A DNA stretch of 12,231 nucleotides from Kiritimatiellales bacterium. GTDB taxonomy: Bacteria; Verrucomicrobiota; Kiritimatiellia; Kiritimatiellales; Pontiellaceae. This document shows positions 1 to 6,887 of the stretch, in pieces (the first letter of the stretch is position 1; every line of letters starts with the position of its first letter). The translations under genes and the position numbers were made by a program. The stretch spans positions 1-12,231 of the forward strand of contig JAIPIO010000105.1 in NCBI GenBank assembly GCA_021734595.1. The letters run 5' to 3'. The notes below the pieces were generated by a model. That model did not search any database. It was not told where the DNA came from and worked only from the letters and a program-made list of their open reading frames with translations.

Positions 1-2
1 AA

Positions 3-1199
3 GGCATGGAAAAGATGCAGGGCGATAATGCAAACGACCGCCAGGCGCTTCCCGATGTCTCTCCGTGGAAGAAAATCGCCGTGGCCCTCGCCGGACCGCT
101 CTGCAACATTATCCTGGCGCTGGTCATCGCCATCATTGTCTATTTTGCTCCCGAAGACGGAATCACCGACGAAAACGGCGTCTATATTGCACAGGTGGAG
201 GAAACGAGCGGCGCCTACGCGGCGGGACTGCGCGCCGGCGATGAAATTAAGGCCATCAACGGCAACCCGGTTAAAAGCTGGTACGAAACGCGCGTTGAAT
301 GCCTGCTCGGTGCCAACGACGACGAACAGGTTGACCTGACGGTTCAGAACGCCGTGGACGGCGAACGCACGGTAAGGGTCTCGGTAAACGCCCCTGAAAA
401 TTCCAACGATCTGATCGTCGGTGTATTCCAGGCGGTTCCCTGCCTGATCAATCAAATCGTTCCTGGCAGCCCGGCCGAACAAGCGGGGTTGATGGCCGAC
501 GACATTATCTACAGCATCGATAACACCATGGTGATCGGCACCGCTCATTTCATCGAAATCGTTCAGAAAAATCCCGACAAGGAAATTCCACTTATCATCA
601 GGCGGAATGATAAAACGATCACGCTGCCGATCACCCCGAAATACGACAGCGAACATGATCAAGTGATGATTGGAATCCACTTTGGAGGAACCATGTCCAT
701 GCCGTGGACGCTTTCCGGCACGCCGATCGAACAGGTAAAAACCGACGCATCCTCCATCTTCCGGTTGCTCAAGGCGCTCACCACCAAGGGCGAGGCGAAG
801 AAGGCCGCCGGCGGACTCGGCGGTCCGGTGGCCATTTTCACCATGATCTGGTTTGCGCTCAAGATGGGCATCTTCAATGCACTCGGCCTGATCCGCTTCA
901 TCAACATCAACCTAGCAGTGCTCAATCTGCTGCCGCTGCCGGTGCTTGATGGGGGGCATATCGTATTCTCCCTGTGGGAAGGCATCACCCGCCGCAAGGT
1001 GCATCCGAAAGTGGTCGGCACACTCGTCAATATTTTTGCCGTGCTGCTCATCGGCGCGATGATCATGCTCTCGTGGCGCGATGCCGACCGCAACTGGAAC
1101 ATCAGCCGCATTTTCAATGTTTTCAAAAAGGCTCCCGTCGAACAGGTGGCAACTCCGGCAGGAACCGATTCTGAATCCGGCGATGCAGGTAATCCGTAA
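3..1199 (+). CDS. rseP: RseP-type site-2 zinc metalloprotease, 5'-truncated by window edge
   Basis: Intramembrane protease of the RseP/RasP (M50B) family, which cleaves membrane-anchored anti-sigma factors and signal-peptide remnants. The frame is open to the left edge, so the N-terminal membrane segment with the HExxH zinc site is missing. The visible part starts near the 'GGYVKM' region of the family (here GMEKMQGD). A membrane segment follows (about residues 25-47 from the ATG at 6), then two PDZ domains (about 58-120 and 140-215, with 'AGLRAGDEIKAING' and 'AGLMADDIIYSID'). The C-terminal membrane part carries the third zinc-ligand motif NLLPLPVLDGGH, with Asp at about residue 315, and a last hydrophobic helix. 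The short polar tail ends in a Ser/Gly/Asp-rich stretch. The ATG at 6 is internal, not the true start. Identity is well supported; the gene is probably intact outside the window. Confidence 0.93.
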   Translation, partial: GMEKMQGDNANDRQALPDVSPWKKIAVALAGPLCNIILALVIAIIVYFAPEDGITDENGVYIAQVEETSGAYAAGLRAGDEIKAINGNPVKSWYETRVECLLGANDDEQVDLTVQNAVDGERTVRVSVNAPENSNDLIVGVFQAVPCLINQIVPGSPAEQAGLMADDIIYSIDNTMVIGTAHFIEIVQKNPDKEIPLIIRRNDKTITLPITPKYDSEHDQVMIGIHFGGTMSMPWTLSGTPIEQVKTDASSIFRLLKALTTKGEAKKAAGGLGGPVAIFTMIWFALKMGIFNALGLIRFININLAVLNLLPLPVLDGGHIVFSLWEGITRRKVHPKVVGTLVNIFAVLLIGAMIMLSWRDADRNWNISRIFNVFKKAPVEQVATPAGTDSESGDAGNP

Positions 1200-1218
1200 A
1201 ACCAGCAAAAAGTCTGCA

Positions 1219-1596
1219 ATGAAACGGGCTTACAAAAAAAAGCCGCTGCTCGACATGAAAAGGGTCGGAGCAGCGGTGTTTACGCTGTTTCTCGTTTTTA
1301 TCGCCTATAAAATCCTGACGCCACCGTCGAACAATCTGGCAACCATCACCTCGCCCGATGGGTCAAAGACCGCGCGGCTGCGCAAGTTTTACTACGTATC
1401 GCAGCCCTCCTACAAAGTCTACTGCCGCGATACCGGCAACCGCGTCTGGCAGGCCCTACTCTACCTGCCCAGCTACACCAACATTCCACACCAGACCGCC
1501 ATCGAAGCGATCGACTGGAGTCCCGATTCAAAAAAACTTTTCTTCCGCATCAACGACGCCATCATCTGGCAACATGACTTTGCAAAGGCGGAATAG
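1219..1596 (+). CDS. Small membrane-anchored protein, function unknown
   Basis: A 125-aa protein starting 20 nt after the rseP stop, so probably co-transcribed with it. It has a basic N-terminus (MKRAYKKK), one hydrophobic segment (about residues 14-32) and a roughly 90-residue exported part. That part contains 'SPDG' near its start and 'WSPDSKKLFF' near its end, the type of motif seen in TolB/WD40-like propeller blades. With room for only one or two blades it cannot be a full propeller. The start is uncertain: no convincing Shine-Dalgarno precedes the ATG at 1219. In-frame alternatives are 1183 (overlapping rseP by 17 nt) and 1255 (which would remove the basic stretch). I do not recognise a named family. 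Confidence 0.7.
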   Translation: MKRAYKKKPLLDMKRVGAAVFTLFLVFIAYKILTPPSNNLATITSPDGSKTARLRKFYYVSQPSYKVYCRDTGNRVWQALLYLPSYTNIPHQTAIEAIDWSPDSKKLFFRINDAIIWQHDFAKAE

Positions 1597-1619
1597 GTCA
1601 AATCCGTCCTCCTCGCCAC

Positions 1620-1655
1620 TTCCAGCGGTTGTAAATATTGTTCCAACCATTGGAA
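1620..1655. repeat. Paired-palindrome repeat, copy 1 (degenerate)
   Basis: Two 15-bp arms separated by 6 nt: TTCCAGCGGTTGTAA, ATATTG, TTCCAACCATTGGAA. Against the inverted partner 12 of 15 positions match. A third, degenerate arm-like piece (TTCCACATGTGG) follows at 1659-1670. It lies 23 nt after the stop of the small membrane protein and upstream of the nucleotidyltransferase gene. This is the most eroded left arm of the five copies in the window. Confidence 0.8.
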
Positions 1656-1711
1656 GAATTCCACATGTGGCGTCCAACGAGTGGATACCATTCCTGTAGA
1701 TATATAAGCTT

Positions 1712-1732
1712 GACCACTTATAACAAGTGTTC
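1712..1732. promoter_or_regulatory. Candidate operator: imperfect inverted repeat upstream of the NTase gene
   Basis: The core is CACTT-ATAAC-AAGTG (1715-1729), a perfect 5-bp inverted repeat with a 5-nt centre. It extends outward to GA...TC with one mismatch, so 7 of 8 positions pair per arm. It lies 32-52 nt before the start at 1764, and a TTGACC hexamer (1710-1715) overlaps its left arm. I see no good -10 at the matching distance (TAGCCT at 1733-1738 is poor). Autoregulation by the downstream winged-helix protein is a guess from position only. Confidence 0.3.
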
Positions 1733-1763
1733 TAGCCTACTCATTATTAAAGAGCGGACTGTC

Positions 1764-2366
1764 ATGAATAAATTAAGCATGGAGCAATTAAACCAGGCAT
1801 TGGGGCTTTTGGGTGCAGATCTGGAAGACAAGGGTTTCGGCCCCTACCATCTAGTGGTCTGTGGAGGTGCCGCATTGATTGCATGCAGGTTGGTGGCACG
1901 GACAACTGCCTATGTGGATGTGGTTGCGCTCGTGAATGAACATTCCGAATTGGTTTGCCCCGACCCGCTTCCCCCTGAAATACTCCAAGCTGCGGAATTT
2001 GTCCAAAAGTCACTTATGCTTCCCGAAGACTGGCTAAACAATGGCCCAAGCCGTGATCCCGGAGGACTTTTTCAAGTGGGTCTTCCTTTAGGGATTTCAA
2101 ATCGGCTTAAGAGACAGGACTTTGGCAGCAACCTAACGGTGCATTTTCTGGGACGCTACGACCAGATACACTTGAAACTCTTCGCGGCAGTCGATTCCGG
2201 GCCAGGAAGGCACGTTGCCGATCTCCTTGAGTTGAAACCAACGGAAACCGAACTTGAAGCTGCCGCCCGGTGGGCACTTACGCACGACCCGTCGCAAGGT
2301 TTTCGCATCATGCTTATTTCAATGCTCAGGACACTGGAGTTTAAAAATGTTGCTGACCGAATTTAA
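1764..2366 (+). CDS. DUF6036/AbiEii-like nucleotidyltransferase-fold protein with altered catalytic motif
   Basis: A 200-aa protein of the minimal nucleotidyltransferase (NTase) type. The family signature is Gly-Gly (residues 34-35) followed about 15 residues later by an Asp-x-Asp-like strand; here VVCGGAALIA leads to RTTAYVDVVAL. From memory, relatives read 'RTTxDVDVVAL', so Asp is expected at residue 50 and Tyr is found, while Asp52 is kept. The downstream 'GRYDQIHLKLFAAVD' (130-144) and 'AARWALTHDPSQGF' (167-180) stretches are typical of DUF6036 proteins. The ATG at 1764 has a moderate upstream AAGAG; the open frame extends further left only through repeat DNA, so that extension is rejected. 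The 3' end overlaps the winged-helix gene by 20 nt, implying coupled translation. In AbiE-type modules the NTase is the toxin; whether this one is active is unclear. Confidence 0.78.
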   Translation: MNKLSMEQLNQALGLLGADLEDKGFGPYHLVVCGGAALIACRLVARTTAYVDVVALVNEHSELVCPDPLPPEILQAAEFVQKSLMLPEDWLNNGPSRDPGGLFQVGLPLGISNRLKRQDFGSNLTVHFLGRYDQIHLKLFAAVDSGPGRHVADLLELKPTETELEAAARWALTHDPSQGFRIMLISMLRTLEFKNVADRI

Positions 2367-3369
2367 CAGGGAACTGACAGGTCGCCTGCTCGATTTCCTC
2401 TGGCGGCAATGGATTCAGCTCGGAGTACGGGCATCATTTGAAGGGGAAGATCGCGATGAATGGGTTATCGACCCCGAAGCACTTTGGCTTCTGACGGCAT
2501 CCATTGGACGGCACGACCCCCGCTTGTTCGACTTGGCAATCGACTGGATCTCAGCAAACTCGTCGTTCGTTAACATACCCCGCCTAAAATCGCTTACACG
2601 CCAATATGGATTCGACTCGGGGCATGTCGTGGCGGCAATGGCCACAACCGTGCGGCTACAGCATAAACGACTGAAGTGGAACTTTCCAGGCATCCAAGTC
2701 CCGGAAGAGCCGGAAGCACTTTTTGTCAACCAACCCATGGATAGGGACGCTGCGAACAACGATCCTGTTTTTCGGCAATTCGGCCTGATCCGAGGCATGA
2801 CAGAAATGCGCGGGATGGCTCGGCAGTTCAACCATGCCATGCCAGAATGTGCCCTGCTCCGCTTGCGGGCATTGGTTGGCCTGAATGCCCGTGCTGAAAT
2901 CTATGCCTATCTCTGCACGCATACAGGGGGGCACCCCAGCGGCATTGCCCGCGAGACAGGCTACTCCCAGAAAAACATACAGGACACGATCACCGATATG
3001 AGCGCCGCCCATATTGTGTTTTCCGCCCAGCTCATCGGAAGAAAAAAGATCTATGCGATCAACGAGCATGAATGGAGAACCCTGCTCTACAATCCGGCAA
3101 ACCCACCGCAATGGATCACGTGGCCCCCGCTTTTCCGGGCGTTGGAAATCCTTTGGACAGAATGCCGGAAGCTGGAAACGAGACCGATGGATCCATTGCT
3201 TCTTTCCGGGCGGCTTAGGGAACTGTCAGAACGGCTTTATCCCCTGATGGAAAATATTCAAGGCGGATTTGTTTTCCAATCGACCAATGCATACCCCGAT
3301 GCAAAGGCGTACTCGGAATCCTTTATCAACTACATATTAAACTGGCTAAAAGCCGAGTTGAATGCCTAG
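2347..3369 (+). CDS. Winged-helix protein, partner of the NTase-like gene
   Basis: A 340-aa protein starting inside the end of the NTase gene. The ATG at 2347 is chosen because GGAG lies at 2336-2339 at proper spacing; upstream in-frame codons lie deep in the preceding gene. The N-terminal ~170 residues are helix-rich with no motif I recognise. Residues about 178-240 form a clear winged helix: 'ARAEIYAYLCTH', then 'HPSGIARETGYSQKNIQDT' as helix-turn-helix, then 'GRKKIYAI' as the wing. A further helical domain (about 255-340) follows. It is longer than, and ordered unlike, classic AbiEi antitoxins, whose winged helix is N-terminal. It is probably a DNA-binding regulator or antitoxin-like partner of the NTase. 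Pairing is supported by the 20-nt overlap; the molecular role is inference. Confidence 0.75.
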   Translation: MLLTEFNRELTGRLLDFLWRQWIQLGVRASFEGEDRDEWVIDPEALWLLTASIGRHDPRLFDLAIDWISANSSFVNIPRLKSLTRQYGFDSGHVVAAMATTVRLQHKRLKWNFPGIQVPEEPEALFVNQPMDRDAANNDPVFRQFGLIRGMTEMRGMARQFNHAMPECALLRLRALVGLNARAEIYAYLCTHTGGHPSGIARETGYSQKNIQDTITDMSAAHIVFSAQLIGRKKIYAINEHEWRTLLYNPANPPQWITWPPLFRALEILWTECRKLETRPMDPLLLSGRLRELSERLYPLMENIQGGFVFQSTNAYPDAKAYSESFINYILNWLKAELNA

Positions 3370-3370
3370 A

Positions 3371-3377
3371 AAAGGAG
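3371..3377 (+). promoter_or_regulatory. Strong ribosome binding site of the acetolactate decarboxylase gene
   Basis: AAAGGAG ends 5 nt before the ATG at 3383, inside the 13-nt gap after the winged-helix stop. It fixes the start of the decarboxylase and shows that this gene can be translated from the upstream transcript. Confidence 0.8.
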
Positions 3378-3382
3378 AAAAA

Positions 3383-4150
3383 ATGCGAAAAACCGCCGCT
3401 TTAACCTTGCTCGTGTTCACCATGACCGGATGCGCCACCGCGCCGAGGAACACCGTAACGCAAATATCCACCATCGACGCCCTGCTCGTCGGCGCCTACG
3501 ACGGTCAGATGACCTGCCGGGAACTGCTCAGGCACGGCGGCTTCGGGCTCGGCACGTTCGATCACCTAGACGGCGAAATGATCGTGCTGGACGGCAAGGT
3601 CTACCAAGCCAAATCCAGCGGCGAAATCGCCCAGCCGACTCCCAACATCACCACGCCTTTTGCAAGCGTGGTGGCGTTCAAGGCGGATAAAAACGAGCTC
3701 GTCGCCAGCAAGACAGACTTCCAGGCATTGGAAAAACAGGTCGATGGACTGGCCCCGAACAAGAATCTGTTCTGTGCAGTGAAAGTTACCGGGGTTTTTC
3801 CGAAAATGAAGGTGCGGGCCATCCCTGCGCAGCAAAAGCCCTATCCACCGTTGACCGAAGCCGCCAAGGTCCAACCGGTCTTTGAGTACACCGACCTAAC
3901 CGGAACCATCGTCGGTTTTCGCTGCCCCGCCTACGTCAAGGGAATCAATGTGCAGGGCTACCATCTCCACTTTATTTCGGATGATCGCACCAAAGGCGGA
4001 CATATCCTCGACTTCCAATGCCTGGAAGGTACCCTGGAGATCGATGTCTGCAACCGGTTCTTCATGATCCTGCCGGAAGGCTCCGGGCAGTTTGAGCAAC
4101 TCGACCTCTCCAAGGACCGCTCCGCCGAATTGCACAAGGTGGAAAAATAG
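3383..4150 (+). CDS. budA: Alpha-acetolactate decarboxylase with lipoprotein signal
   Basis: Converts (S)-2-acetolactate to (R)-acetoin and CO2, a step of the butanediol/acetoin route. The 255-aa protein carries the family's zinc site: HxH in 'GYHLHF' (His194, His196) and a third His in 'KGGHILDF' (His207). Glu65 (in 'DGEMIVLDGKVYQ') and Arg145 (in 'KMKVRAIPA') match catalytic positions described for the Brevibacillus enzyme. The N-terminus MRKTAALTLLVFTMTGCATA is a signal peptide with a lipobox-like TGC (Cys17; Met at -3 is less usual), predicting export and lipid anchoring. Exported homologues are known (the Brevibacillus enzyme is secreted). No acetolactate synthase gene is nearby. It lies 13 nt after the winged-helix gene and is followed directly by a hairpin repeat. 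Family identity is strong; periplasmic placement is inferred. Confidence 0.93.
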   Translation: MRKTAALTLLVFTMTGCATAPRNTVTQISTIDALLVGAYDGQMTCRELLRHGGFGLGTFDHLDGEMIVLDGKVYQAKSSGEIAQPTPNITTPFASVVAFKADKNELVASKTDFQALEKQVDGLAPNKNLFCAVKVTGVFPKMKVRAIPAQQKPYPPLTEAAKVQPVFEYTDLTGTIVGFRCPAYVKGINVQGYHLHFISDDRTKGGHILDFQCLEGTLEIDVCNRFFMILPEGSGQFEQLDLSKDRSAELHKVEK

Positions 4151-4186
4151 TTCCAATGGCTGGAAAAAAGGTTCCAGACATTGGAA
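4151..4186. repeat. Paired-palindrome repeat, copy 2, between convergent genes
   Basis: TTCCAATGGCTGGAA, AAAAGG, TTCCAGACATTGGAA: 15-bp arms pairing at 14 of 15 positions around a 6-nt loop. It begins on the first base after the decarboxylase stop and ends 5 nt before the fucosidase stop codon. It could fold in the 3' end of either transcript and act as a bidirectional terminator or 3'-end stabiliser. No T-run follows on either side, so a classic intrinsic terminator is not claimed. Confidence 0.88.
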
Positions 4187-4191
4187 AGGAA

Positions 4192-6696
4192 TTACTTTAC
4201 CGGCTTCAGCGTCACCGAACGGATATTCATTGGCTTCCACGACTTCTTGTTCTTGGGTTTGATGGTGATTTCAACCGCCCCGGCCTTGGCCACCCTGATC
4301 TTGCCAAGGGTGACAGGCTTGAAGCTTTCCCATGAGCCTGTGTTCTTTGTTTTCACGGTAATCGGCTTCTTTTCCGCCTTGATGTTAAACTCGGAAGTCC
4401 CTTTTTCCTGTGCATAGAGAATCGACACTTCATAATTGCCGGCCTTCGGCACCTTTATTTTCCACGAAACCCAATCGGTATGCTTGGTCCAATGCCCGAT
4501 ATTAGGCAAACCGCCACTTTTTGTCTCCATCTTCACGCCCTTCCCGTGCATAACGGCAGCCTTGGCCGTGAGAACAATCGAACCGTCCTTCTGCGGAGCT
4601 ACAGTCGCTGCGGGTTTTGCCGCAGGCGTGGGACCGCTGGACTTGGTGAGGATGTCGAGCTCGGCAATAGAAGTATAGCTCTTCATTTCACCGTGTTCGG
4701 AAAGCGCGACAAGTTTGATATAGAGCGCCCATTCCGGAGATTTGAACAGTACCTTGTTGAGCTTGCTGGGTTCCATCTTTCCGGCGCTGACTTTTTTCCA
4801 TTTCACATTGTCAAGGCTCACGTAAAATTCGTAGTCCGCGATGGATCCATTCATTCCATCATGACGAGTCAACTGCGTGAAGCCGACCAGCTCTTGCACC
4901 TTGCCTAGGTCGATGACGATTTGATGGGGATGCTTCGGCTTTTTTCCTTCCCTCTGGGTATGCCAGATGGTTTCGTGATCGCCATCGAACACATTTTCGC
5001 CAACCTTATCGGCATTGACACTGTCGACGCTGACCACCCTCCACTTTCTCGCGGCAACCCTTGGAACCAGTGCCATGTCGCCTTTCTTCACCGGTTTCTT
5101 CTTGTTTTCGTTCTGCTTCCTTTTTTGCTTCCCCTTGCTCGAAGACTTCTTGCCTTTGGAACCCGGTTTTTTTGGTGGCGTTTTTTTCACAACCGGCTTG
5201 GTCTGGATTTGCACCTTGGGCGCCACCGGGGTGGACGCGGCCAGGTCGATCCCCTTGATCTTGAACACAAAGGCGTGTTTGCACGGCTTCTCTTTCGGGA
5301 GAGTGACGGATAGCGCATCCTTTTCGCGTTTAAACTCCATCTTGCCCCAACCGCCCAACATATTGACTTCCGTCACATCGCCCTGGATGCCCGCAGCCCC
5401 CTTGGCCAGCGTGCGAACCTTCAGCACACCGCTCTGCGGCCAATTGAACGAAACGACATAAAGCACATCGCCTTTCGTGGTAAAGCGGAGGTTTTCACCC
5501 TCACCGTGGATTTTCCACGGGCGGGTCTTGAAAACGCACTCGCCGTTCTTCTCCATCCACACGGCCATCTTTTCGAGAAGCGCCTCTTCGTCGGCATCAA
5601 TGGTTCCATTGGCACGGATCGGAATGTTCAGCAGCAAGTTGCCGTTCTTGCTGACCACATCCACCAGCATCTTGATGATCTCGGTGGCGGTTTTATAACT
5701 GTGTTTCTGGTTGTAGTACCCATCGCCGATACTGGCATCCATCTGCCACGGCCGGAGCTCCACCCGGTCAGGGGACCCCTCTCCACGGGTACGCGTCAAG
5801 CATTCGCGTTGCGCGTCACCGAGCTTCCTGGTGCTCATCACCGACTCGTTGCCGCCCGGATGCCAGGTCATGCTCGAATTGTAGAGGTGCGCCGCAATGG
5901 ACAGGCCGTACTCTTCGCCGGCTTCCTGCAGCGGCAGCACATCATCGTCAAAACAGAGCAGGTCGGGACGGTAGGCGCTGATCAGGTCGATCATCCGGTA
6001 GTAGAACTTGCGGCAGTAGGAGGCATCGGGCGCTGGCCCCGAATGTTTTTGGGCGTAGAGCGCCTGCGGATCATAGCCCTGCCACCAGAGCCCCTTGCCA
6101 TCGGCCCGCGTCAGTTCACCGTCGGCCTGCTTCGCGACTTCATACGTCTTCCAGGCCTTGGCGGAATGAACGCTCACCCCGAAACGCAGCCCGGCGTTGC
6201 GCGCCGCGTCTTCCCACAGCGCCACCAGATCCTTTTTGGGGCCGACCGCCGTGGCATTCCACGTCTGGGATCTTGAGTTCCAGTTGTCGAAGTTGTCGGA
6301 ACCGCTGGCCGTCATCACAAAATACTGCGCCCCGGCCTTTTTATAGAGCGTGATCAGCTTTTTAGGGTCGAACTGATCGGCCTTCCACTCGTTGCAGACA
6401 TCCTTAAAACCAAACACCGATGGCTGCCCGTATTTACCGATGTGGTACTTGTTCTGTTCCGAACCCTTGACATACATTTCCCGCGCGTAGTCATCGCCCA
6501 GTTCCGGCACGCTCTGCGGTCCCCAGTGAGCCCAGATACCGAATTTCGCATCCTGGAACCACTCCGGGCATTCGTAGGCCTTCAGCGAGTCCCATGTCGG
6601 CTCAAAGCTGCCCCGCGCAATCGGCAACGGTGCCGATTCCGTCATGGCAGCCATACTCAAAAATGCAATCGCGACAAGCAGTTTAAACGACGTCAT
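4192..6696 (-). CDS. Secreted multidomain GH29 alpha-L-fucosidase-like protein
   Basis: An 834-aa exported glycoside hydrolase. A signal peptide (about 1-22) is followed by a GH29 catalytic domain (about 30-480): 'FGIWAHWGP' (52-60), 'GPKKDLVALW' (152-161), 'YRPDLLCFDDD' with the likely nucleophile at Asp250, and 'NGNLLLNIPI' (351-360). A linker with 17 Lys in residues 499-540 comes next. Then follow an F5/8-type-C/CBM32-like domain (about 541-690: 'VFDGDHETIWHT', 'VIDLGKVQELVGF') and a C-terminal jelly-roll carbohydrate-binding-like domain (about 703-834: 'DWVSWKIKVPKAGNYEVSILYA'). The canonical KHHDGF motif is altered to SGSDNF (131-136), so activity or substrate may differ from ordinary fucosidases. 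The ATG at 6696 has an upstream AAGGAG. It probably acts on fucose-containing glycans such as algal fucans; substrate is inference. It ends tail-to-tail with the decarboxylase. Confidence 0.88.
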   Translation of the reverse strand: MTSFKLLVAIAFLSMAAMTESAPLPIARGSFEPTWDSLKAYECPEWFQDAKFGIWAHWGPQSVPELGDDYAREMYVKGSEQNKYHIGKYGQPSVFGFKDVCNEWKADQFDPKKLITLYKKAGAQYFVMTASGSDNFDNWNSRSQTWNATAVGPKKDLVALWEDAARNAGLRFGVSVHSAKAWKTYEVAKQADGELTRADGKGLWWQGYDPQALYAQKHSGPAPDASYCRKFYYRMIDLISAYRPDLLCFDDDVLPLQEAGEEYGLSIAAHLYNSSMTWHPGGNESVMSTRKLGDAQRECLTRTRGEGSPDRVELRPWQMDASIGDGYYNQKHSYKTATEIIKMLVDVVSKNGNLLLNIPIRANGTIDADEEALLEKMAVWMEKNGECVFKTRPWKIHGEGENLRFTTKGDVLYVVSFNWPQSGVLKVRTLAKGAAGIQGDVTEVNMLGGWGKMEFKREKDALSVTLPKEKPCKHAFVFKIKGIDLAASTPVAPKVQIQTKPVVKKTPPKKPGSKGKKSSSKGKQKRKQNENKKKPVKKGDMALVPRVAARKWRVVSVDSVNADKVGENVFDGDHETIWHTQREGKKPKHPHQIVIDLGKVQELVGFTQLTRHDGMNGSIADYEFYVSLDNVKWKKVSAGKMEPSKLNKVLFKSPEWALYIKLVALSEHGEMKSYTSIAELDILTKSSGPTPAAKPAATVAPQKDGSIVLTAKAAVMHGKGVKMETKSGGLPNIGHWTKHTDWVSWKIKVPKAGNYEVSILYAQEKGTSEFNIKAEKKPITVKTKNTGSWESFKPVTLGKIRVAKAGAVEITIKPKNKKSWKPMNIRSVTLKPVK

Positions 6697-6808
6697 AACC
6701 TTCTCCTTAAAGCGGTATAGTATGCAGATTTACCGCTCTGTCCGCAAATCGGCAGGCTGTCTTTTTTTACTGAAGCGTCGCGAACCCGTCAATGGGACCC
6801 AAACACAG

Positions 6809-6844
6809 TTCCAGCCATTGGAAGAACGTTTCCAATGGCTGGAA
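6809..6844. repeat. Paired-palindrome repeat, copy 3 (perfect hairpin)
   Basis: TTCCAGCCATTGGAA, GAACGT, TTCCAATGGCTGGAA: the two 15-bp arms are exact reverse complements. It lies in the 190-nt gap between the 3' end of the coiled-coil protein gene (stop at 6888) and the fucosidase start (6696), both on the minus strand. This is the least decayed copy in the window. Confidence 0.92.
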
Positions 6845-6860
6845 TTTCATTGCCCGTTTT

Positions 6861-6875
6861 TTCCGGGGATTGGAA
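6861..6875. repeat. Single degenerate repeat arm
   Basis: TTCCGGGGATTGGAA has the length and the ends (TTCC...TTGGAA) of one arm of the paired-palindrome family. It sits 16 nt from copy 3 and 12 nt beyond the stop of the minus-strand coiled-coil gene. It may be a half element or remnant of a second copy. Confidence 0.5.
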
Positions 6876-6887
6876 GCCGGCTGTGGA

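Noticed and set aside
659..1219. Minus-strand open frame opposite rseP
   Set aside because: It is the complement of the conserved protease C-terminus and has no independent coding evidence.
1638..1763. N-terminal extension of the NTase frame from an ATG at 1638
   Set aside because: The extension translates repeat DNA (the arm of copy 1) and has no ribosome binding site; the family's N-terminus fits the ATG at 1764.
2254..2346. Earlier start (2254) for the winged-helix protein
   Set aside because: It would overlap the NTase gene by more than 110 nt; the ATG at 2347 has a proper Shine-Dalgarno at 2336-2339.
4151..4186. Classic rho-independent terminator
   Set aside because: The stem is good but no T-run follows in either direction, so it is reported only as a repeat with possible terminator-like function.
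5015..5461. Phe-rich + strand open frame opposite the Lys-rich linker
   Set aside because: The run of Phe/Leu codons is simply the complement of the Lys codons of the fucosidase linker; it is not a real membrane protein.
5506..6276. Long + strand open frame (256 codons) opposite the fucosidase gene
   Set aside because: It is antisense to a well-supported GH29 domain, has no recognisable motif or ribosome binding site, and has the His/Arg/Gly-rich composition typical of shadows in GC-rich genes.
6697..6760. Promoter of the fucosidase gene (TTGCGG ... TACTAT on the minus strand)
   Set aside because: The spacing is about 19 nt and both hexamers are weak; not convincing enough to annotate.
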